A stretch of DNA of 64,000 nt from Myxococcales bacterium (GTDB lineage Bacteria; Myxococcota_A; Polyangia; Polyangiales; Ga0077539). Below the pieces are notes generated by a model. The model saw only the letters and a program-made list of their open reading frames with translations. It had not been told where the DNA came from and did not search any database. A program made the position numbers and the translations under genes. Shown here piece by piece: positions 59,168 through 64,000 of this stretch. Numbering within the stretch: position 1 is the first letter of the stretch; every line of letters begins with the position of its first letter. The stretch lies in the NCBI GenBank assembly GCA_013298625.1, contig JAAFIF010000005.1, positions 124,001-188,000 of the forward strand. Reading direction: 5' to 3'.

Positions 59168-61348
59168 TCAGAACAGCGCGCGGTAGCCGAGGGCGAAGAG
59201 CATTCCGCCGATGGGCAGCGCGCCGAGCGCCTGCGTGTTGGCCACGGTCCCGCGGTAGCCGATGTTCGCGTACAGGCCGCCCGGCCCGATGCGCAGCTGC
59301 GCGCCGAGCATCGCGAGAATCCCGAACGTCGATCCCGCCTCGAGCGCCTCGGTCCCGTCGCCGCGCGTGACGATCGAGCGGTGCATGACCCACTGCGGCG
59401 CAAACGTGACATATCCTGTCACCGGTGCGTTGTGCCGGGCGAAATAGCCGCCGACCACGGGGCCGAGGTCGAGCGTGTCGACGCCGAGGGACATGCGAGG
59501 CGCCGTCGCGCTGCCGGCGCTCGCGGGCGCGCAGTACACCGAGAGGTCGCTGATCTGCGGGCCCGAGCAGCCGAAGCGCAGGTAGCCCGCGCGAAGTCCG
59601 AGCAAGAGCCCTGGGCCTGCAGGGACGCGCACCCGCGCTTCGAGCGCGGCGCCGAGGCCCGAGCGAAAGCGCGAGTCGAACGTCACCATCGCGGCGCCTT
59701 CGAACGCGAGCTCGAGGCCCACGTGCGGCCCCGGCGCGGCAGCGAGCGTCGGCGCGGCGGGCGGAGGCGCGCTGGCGTCGAGCTCGACCGTGCTGCGCGC
59801 GTCGCTCTCTCCCTCGACGAAGAAGCGAACGGTGCCCGCAGGCGCCGCGCCGGTCCAGCGCGCGACGGTCTCGTACGTGCCCGGCTGGCGGCCGGGACGG
59901 ACGGGGTCTACCGTGATTCCGCGAGGAGATTCGCTGCGCAAACGCGCTCCTACGACGGGCTGTCCGACCGCGTCGAGCACGCCGACGAGGATGCGACGCG
60001 AGCCGCGCGCGCCTTCGTACTCGGGCACGAACACCCGTGATCGAACCGCCACGAGCCCCGACTGCTCGCGGCCCCACGCGCGTTCGACCGCGCCGGTCCC
60101 CGCTTCATCGGCAGCGCACCGCAGCGTGTGCCGCGCGAGCGGGCGCAGCTCGATCGGCGCGCGAATCGGCGCGAGCGCGCTGCCGTCCATCGAGCAGATC
60201 GTCCCGTCGCTCACGCGCACGGACGCCCTGCGACCCGGGCCGCCGACGTCGAGCTGCACCGACGAGACCCGCATCGTCGCGACCGGCCCTGGGCGCCCCT
60301 CGAAGCCGTCGGCGTCCACTGCGCTCACGCGCGCGAAGTACACGCCCGGCCCGAGCTGCGCGTCGAGGTTGGTCACCGCCGCGGGCACCCGCGCGTCGAC
60401 GAGCAGGTCGTTGAAGCTCGTGTCCCGCGCGAGCTGCACGTGCCAGACGACCGGCGCGGGCCCGGCCGCGGCGCGCGCGTACGTCCCACGAACACTGGCA
60501 CGCGCCTCGCCGTCGACGAGGACGAGCGGGGCGAGCGCAGCGGTCCACGAGGGCGCTCCGGGCAGCGGCTGCGGCGGGCGCGGCGCGCGACCGCGATCCG
60601 CGCGCGATCCGAAGCCCTCGTTGACTTGCACCGTGCGGCCCGCGGCGCGCAAGCTCGACGCGCCCTGATGCACGGACAAGCGCGTGGTGCGACGCGCGTC
60701 GACGTCGAGCAGCGAGGTGCCCGCGCCGACCTGCGCCGTCGCGGCGGGCGTCTGCACGGTGACCGTGCGCGGAGCCGCGGCAGGCGCGGCGCCAGAGAGC
60801 GCTGCGAGGCGGGCGCGGAGCGTTCCGCGCTCGAGGCGGGTCTCCGACGAGGCGCCCGCGTCGAGCCGCTGCGCGTTGCGTCCCAAGATCACCACGAGCG
60901 TGTTGGCGCCGAGCTGCAGCTGCGTCTCGTCGATGAAGCTCACCTCCGCGCTCGACGCGTCGAGCGTCCCGAGTCGATGACCGCGCGCGAGCCCTTCGTT
61001 TCGCTGCGCCCGATGCTGCTCAGGGGTAAACGCGTCCACCTCGTTGCGCACGAAGGACACACGCGCGTCGCTCGCCGCGGGCCGCGCGCCCGCCGCCGAG
61101 CGCGGGAGCCTGAGCACCTGCCCCACCCGCAGCCGATGCGGAAGCCGCCCGAGGCCAGGGTTGTTCTGGTGGATCAAATCGATGCGCCCCACGTCGCCGT
61201 AGAGCCGCTGCGCGATCGAAGGGCACGTGTCGCCCTGCTGCACGCGGTAGTCCTGCATCTCTTGCGCAGCGGCGACGCTCGAGCCGAGCGAGATCACACC
61301 GATCGCGCTCAGCGCCGCACGCGCGCGCCCGAAGCTCTGAACCTTCAT
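59168..61348 (-). CDS. LysM and FecR-domain exported protein with C-terminal outer-membrane-like beta region
   Basis: A 726-residue envelope protein. The ATG at 61348 overlaps the kinase stop (ATGA), so it is coupled to it. The signal peptide is MKVQSFGRARAALSAIGVIS up to SSVAAAQ. A LysM domain (YRVQQGDTCPSIAQRLYG, residues about 34-78) binds peptidoglycan. Then a FecR domain (VSFVRNEVDAFT, TLDASSAEVSFIDETQLQLG, LVVILGR) that usually forms a ligand or anti-sigma type beta structure. Middle Ig-like repeats follow, and the last 200 residues are alternating beta strands ending in LGYRALF, a terminal Phe that suits an outer-membrane barrel. It probably links wall and outer membrane. Confidence 0.8.
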   Translation of the reverse strand: MKVQSFGRARAALSAIGVISLGSSVAAAQEMQDYRVQQGDTCPSIAQRLYGDVGRIDLIHQNNPGLGRLPHRLRVGQVLRLPRSAAGARPAASDARVSFVRNEVDAFTPEQHRAQRNEGLARGHRLGTLDASSAEVSFIDETQLQLGANTLVVILGRNAQRLDAGASSETRLERGTLRARLAALSGAAPAAAPRTVTVQTPAATAQVGAGTSLLDVDARRTTRLSVHQGASSLRAAGRTVQVNEGFGSRADRGRAPRPPQPLPGAPSWTAALAPLVLVDGEARASVRGTYARAAAGPAPVVWHVQLARDTSFNDLLVDARVPAAVTNLDAQLGPGVYFARVSAVDADGFEGRPGPVATMRVSSVQLDVGGPGRRASVRVSDGTICSMDGSALAPIRAPIELRPLARHTLRCAADEAGTGAVERAWGREQSGLVAVRSRVFVPEYEGARGSRRILVGVLDAVGQPVVGARLRSESPRGITVDPVRPGRQPGTYETVARWTGAAPAGTVRFFVEGESDARSTVELDASAPPPAAPTLAAAPGPHVGLELAFEGAAMVTFDSRFRSGLGAALEARVRVPAGPGLLLGLRAGYLRFGCSGPQISDLSVYCAPASAGSATAPRMSLGVDTLDLGPVVGGYFARHNAPVTGYVTFAPQWVMHRSIVTRGDGTEALEAGSTFGILAMLGAQLRIGPGGLYANIGYRGTVANTQALGALPIGGMLFALGYRALF

Positions 61349-63102
61349 CGACCTCTCCGAATCAATCGAACGATCTGCTTGCATACCGTCTCGTGCGTCG
61401 CGCCCGGCGCCGCGACGTCGCTCGCGCCAGCGCGGATGTACTCGGGCGTCGCCGCGGTCGCATCGAGCACGAGGATGGGCAATTTGCTGGTGAGCGCGTC
61501 GGCCCTGAGCGCCTTGACGCGCTCGAGCGAGACGTCGCCCGCGACGATGAAGACCTTGCCCGGACGCTTGCCGAGGACGGCCTCGCTGGGGCCGGTCTCG
61601 TGCTTCCACACGACGCCGTTGACGCCGTGCACCGCGAGCGCGCCGCGCAGCGACTCGGCCTTCGCGGTGTCCGACCACCAGAGGTAGACGCGCGGCATCG
61701 CGCCGTCGACCGGGGGCGCGATCGAGTCTCGCGGCCGCGCAGCGTGCTCGGCGGACGCCTCGACGAGCGCGCGCTGCTCGCGGGTGAGCGCGGCGTTTTC
61801 GACGCGGGCCTGCGTCTGGTTCGCGAGCTTCGAAGCGTCGTCGTCGCCGCGCAACGCGAGGGCGAGCTTGTCCCTGAATTCTCTGGCCGTCGGCCGCTCG
61901 TCCGCGCTCTTGGCGAGCGCGCTTAGCAAGGCAGCCTCGACGCCAGGCGGCACCGTCGCGATGCCCTTCTCGGCGAACGTCGGCGGCTCGACGTACATGT
62001 GCTTCGCCATGATGTCGGGCACCGAGTCGCCCTCGAACGGCGGCGCGCCGCTCAACAACTCGAAGAGCATCACCCCCGTGGCGTAGATGTCCGTGGGCGG
62101 TCCGACGTCGCGCCCGCGGCACTGCTCGGGGGACATGTAGATGGGCGTCCCTTGGATCGCGCGCGTCGCGGTGAGCCGATCGCCGCCGAGGCGGTCGTTC
62201 ATCAGCGCGAGGCCGAAATCGAGGACCTTGATGTGGTCGCGACGGTCTTCGGTCTGCAAGAGCATCACGTTTTCGGGCTTCAAATCCCGGTGAACGATCC
62301 CGAGCGCGTGCGCGACCTCGAGCACCCCGAGCAGCTGATCGACCAGCGCGCACACCCTCTCGACCGGCATGAGCGCGCCCTTGTCGTCGCGGATGCAGTC
62401 GAAGAGCTGCGTTCCGCGGACGAGCTCCATGACCATGTAGAGCTCGCCGAGGTGCTCGCCGTAGTCGTGCACGGCGACGATGGAAGGGTGTCGCATCTTG
62501 GCGAGCGCGACCGCCTCGCGCTTGAACCGCGCGCGCTGCTCGGGGCGATTCGAGAACTCTTCGAGCAAGAACTTGATCGCGACGGGCTCGCCCAACGTCA
62601 GGTGCGTCCCGCGATACACGCGGCCGAAGCCGCCGGCGCCGATGAGCGAATCGACGCGGTACCGCCCCGACACGATCGACCCGAGCCGCGGGTCTTCGAA
62701 CACGTGCCCGCACTCGGTGCACTTCACGAGGTGCTGCGCAAACGCGCCGCACACAGGGCAGTGATGCGCGCCGAAGCCCGGCTGCGTCAGCCCTTCGAGC
62801 TCTGGCCCGCTGTCGAGCGTCGGGGCCACGGCGCGCGGGTCCGCCGCGGGAGGATCGACCTCCGTGCGCGCGACGAGCGCAGGGTCGAGCACGCCCTGCT
62901 CGTAGCCCACAGTCCCGCGGATCGGGCCAGGCGCGACGGGCGCGACAGGAGACCATCGGTCCGCTTCTGGGGCGGGCGGCGACTCGCGGATGTCTCGTGT
63001 CTTGCGGGCGCGCTCGTCCTCCGCCGCGATCAGCGTCGGCCGCGCGGGACGCGTGGTCTGCGTGGGGTCTTTGGGCTTGTCATCGGGATGGTCAGCGCTC
63101 AT
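61345..63102 (-). CDS. Ser/Thr kinase with N-terminal zinc ribbon and C-terminal receiver-like domain
   Basis: A 585-residue cytosolic kinase with no membrane helix. A Pro/Asp-rich head (1-110) is followed by a zinc ribbon CPVCGAFAQHLVKCTECG (about 114-132). The kinase domain spans about 145-410: GAGGFGRVYRGT, VAIKFLLE, HRDLKPEN near 270, DFGLALM, QGTPIYMSPEQ, all intact. The C-terminal 115 residues (VYLWWSDTAKAESL, FIVAGDVSLERVKAL, KLPILVLDATA) have a receiver-like alternating fold without the usual phospho-Asp in a clear DD...D pattern, so it may be a degenerate receiver. Its ATG overlaps the cyclase stop and its stop overlaps the LysM gene start, so the three genes are translated as a unit. 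Confidence 0.9.
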   Translation of the reverse strand: MSADHPDDKPKDPTQTTRPARPTLIAAEDERARKTRDIRESPPAPEADRWSPVAPVAPGPIRGTVGYEQGVLDPALVARTEVDPPAADPRAVAPTLDSGPELEGLTQPGFGAHHCPVCGAFAQHLVKCTECGHVFEDPRLGSIVSGRYRVDSLIGAGGFGRVYRGTHLTLGEPVAIKFLLEEFSNRPEQRARFKREAVALAKMRHPSIVAVHDYGEHLGELYMVMELVRGTQLFDCIRDDKGALMPVERVCALVDQLLGVLEVAHALGIVHRDLKPENVMLLQTEDRRDHIKVLDFGLALMNDRLGGDRLTATRAIQGTPIYMSPEQCRGRDVGPPTDIYATGVMLFELLSGAPPFEGDSVPDIMAKHMYVEPPTFAEKGIATVPPGVEAALLSALAKSADERPTAREFRDKLALALRGDDDASKLANQTQARVENAALTREQRALVEASAEHAARPRDSIAPPVDGAMPRVYLWWSDTAKAESLRGALAVHGVNGVVWKHETGPSEAVLGKRPGKVFIVAGDVSLERVKALRADALTSKLPILVLDATAATPEYIRAGASDVAAPGATHETVCKQIVRLIRRGR

Positions 63103-64000
63103 CGAACGAGCTCCAGGATCGCAACGGCCTGCTCTTTTCCACGCAAAGGATGCTCTCCGAGCGGACGAAACTCGAACGTGTCGCCGGCGCTCTTCGCGGC
63201 CTCACCGGTGACGAGGGTTTGCCCCGGACGCGCGAGCGCCTCGAGGCGGGCGGCGACGTTCACCACGTCGCCAATCGCGGTGTAGTCCATGCGCGACTCG
63301 CTCCCGAGGTTGCCGACGATGACCTCGCCGCTGTTGACGCCGACGGCGATGCGCACGTCCAACCCGTACTTCTGCTTCCACTCTGGGGCGCTGGCCTCGA
63401 CGAAGCGATGCATGTCTTCAGCGCAAGCGACGGCGCGCTCGCCGTGGTCGTCCATCGCGTTGGGCGCGCCGAAGAAGGCCATCACCGCGTCGCCGATAAA
63501 CTTGTCGACCGTCCCGTCGTGGCGAAACACCACCTCGGTCATCACCGTGAACAGCTCGTTCAAGAACTCCACCACCTTCTCGGGCTCGGCCTTCTCGGCG
63601 AACGGCGTAAACGAGACGACGTCGGCGAACAGGACGCTCACCTGACGGCGCTCGCCGCCGAGCTCGAGCTTTCGCGTCCCTCCGGCGATTTCTGCGGCCA
63701 CCTTCGCAGGCAAGAACCGCGAGAGGTCCTTCTCGACCCCGGCGCGGCGCGCGATCTCTTTTTCGCTCGCAGACAGCTCGTCGGCCATCGTCTCCATCGA
63801 CGACCCGAGCGACTCGAGCTCGTCGCCCGTCCGCACGGTCGAGCGCGTCGCGAACCTTCGGTGCGCGTAGTCCCGCGCGAGGGCGATCAGCGTTCGGATC
63901 GGCCGCGTCGTGCGCGAAGCGATCCACGCGCCCAGCGCGAGCGCCGCGAGCGCCACGGCGATCAGCGCGCCGATCACGGCTCTGCGCGTCGCAGCGAGCG
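63099..64000 (-). CDS. Class III adenylate/guanylate cyclase with HAMP domain, N-terminus cut by window edge
   Basis: Makes cAMP or cGMP from ATP or GTP. The minus-strand frame is still open at base 64000, so the N-terminus, probably an extracytoplasmic sensor, is missing; a GTG at 63977 is only an internal codon. Visible parts are one membrane helix (IGALIAVALAALALGAWIAS), a HAMP domain (SRTTRPIRTLIALARDY), a short coiled coil, then the cyclase domain: VSVLFADVVSFTPFAEK with the first metal Asp, FIGDAVMAFFGAPN with the second, and DYTAIGDVVNVAARLE. The purine-specifying residues could not be assigned with confidence. The stop overlaps the start of the kinase gene (ATGA). Confidence 0.9.
   Translation of the reverse strand, partial: LAATRRAVIGALIAVALAALALGAWIASRTTRPIRTLIALARDYAHRRFATRSTVRTGDELESLGSSMETMADELSASEKEIARRAGVEKDLSRFLPAKVAAEIAGGTRKLELGGERRQVSVLFADVVSFTPFAEKAEPEKVVEFLNELFTVMTEVVFRHDGTVDKFIGDAVMAFFGAPNAMDDHGERAVACAEDMHRFVEASAPEWKQKYGLDVRIAVGVNSGEVIVGNLGSESRMDYTAIGDVVNVAARLEALARPGQTLVTGEAAKSAGDTFEFRPLGEHPLRGKEQAVAILELVR

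Noticed and set aside
56697-60077. 1126-residue minus-strand open frame
   Set aside because: It crosses three well supported plus-strand genes and the end of the LysM gene and shows no known motif.

Overview
The window is GC-rich (about 70 percent) DNA that looks like a chromosome segment of a myxobacterium, probably Polyangiales or a Sandaracinus-like relative. This rests on four Hanks-type Ser/Thr kinases in 64 kb, a MYXO-CTERM protein, many Asp/Gly-rich and Cys-rich lipoproteins, a very large sigma-54-type activator, a class III cyclase and a retron. No rRNA, tRNA, CRISPR array, insertion sequence or replication origin was recognised.

Layout. 1-10.9 kb: an RNB ribonuclease running off the left edge, secreted and unknown proteins, a 1243-residue ATPase/TPR/sigma-54 regulator coupled to a small lipoprotein, then ribA, a B12-binding MerR-type regulator with the CarH photoreceptor signature, thiO, and a tiny SelW-like gene whose CxxU motif uses an in-frame TGA followed by a SECIS-like hairpin. 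11-21.2 kb: a SWIM, HEAT, MoxR-ATPase, DUF5682 and vWA gene set, interrupted by an antisense membrane Ser/Thr kinase. 21.2-26.2 kb: a glycosyltransferase flanked by a perfect 74-bp direct repeat, a MYXO-CTERM protein and a fibrinogen-like lipoprotein.

26.5-33.3 kb (minus strand): a seven-gene surface-sugar operon for acetamidino-sugar synthesis (amidotransferase, HisH/HisF-like pair, LegB-like dehydratase, nucleotidyltransferase, Wzx flippase, O-acetyltransferase). Its distal end has visibly lower GC. 33.4-39.5 kb (minus strand): a retron. A HEAT-repeat gene and a SWIM gene overlap each other; then comes a non-coding msr-msd RNA with an 18-bp a1/a2 pair and a long perfect hairpin, followed by a retron reverse transcriptase carrying NAxxH, YADD and VTG motifs and a long N-terminal extension. 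This is probably an anti-phage module and is the most striking element here.

39.5-64 kb: a 2TM protein, an HExxH protein, Cys-rich and beta-propeller lipoproteins, a PEGA/TPR protein, three further kinases, housekeeping genes (prfB with its programmed frameshift, glyA, NAD-type isocitrate dehydrogenase), kptA, a LysR regulator, a vWA/thrombospondin-repeat lipoprotein and a PilZ protein. The window ends in a start-stop-coupled operon of adenylate/guanylate cyclase, Ser/Thr kinase and LysM-FecR surface protein; the cyclase runs off the right edge.

Assignments rest on motifs read by eye. No database search was run.
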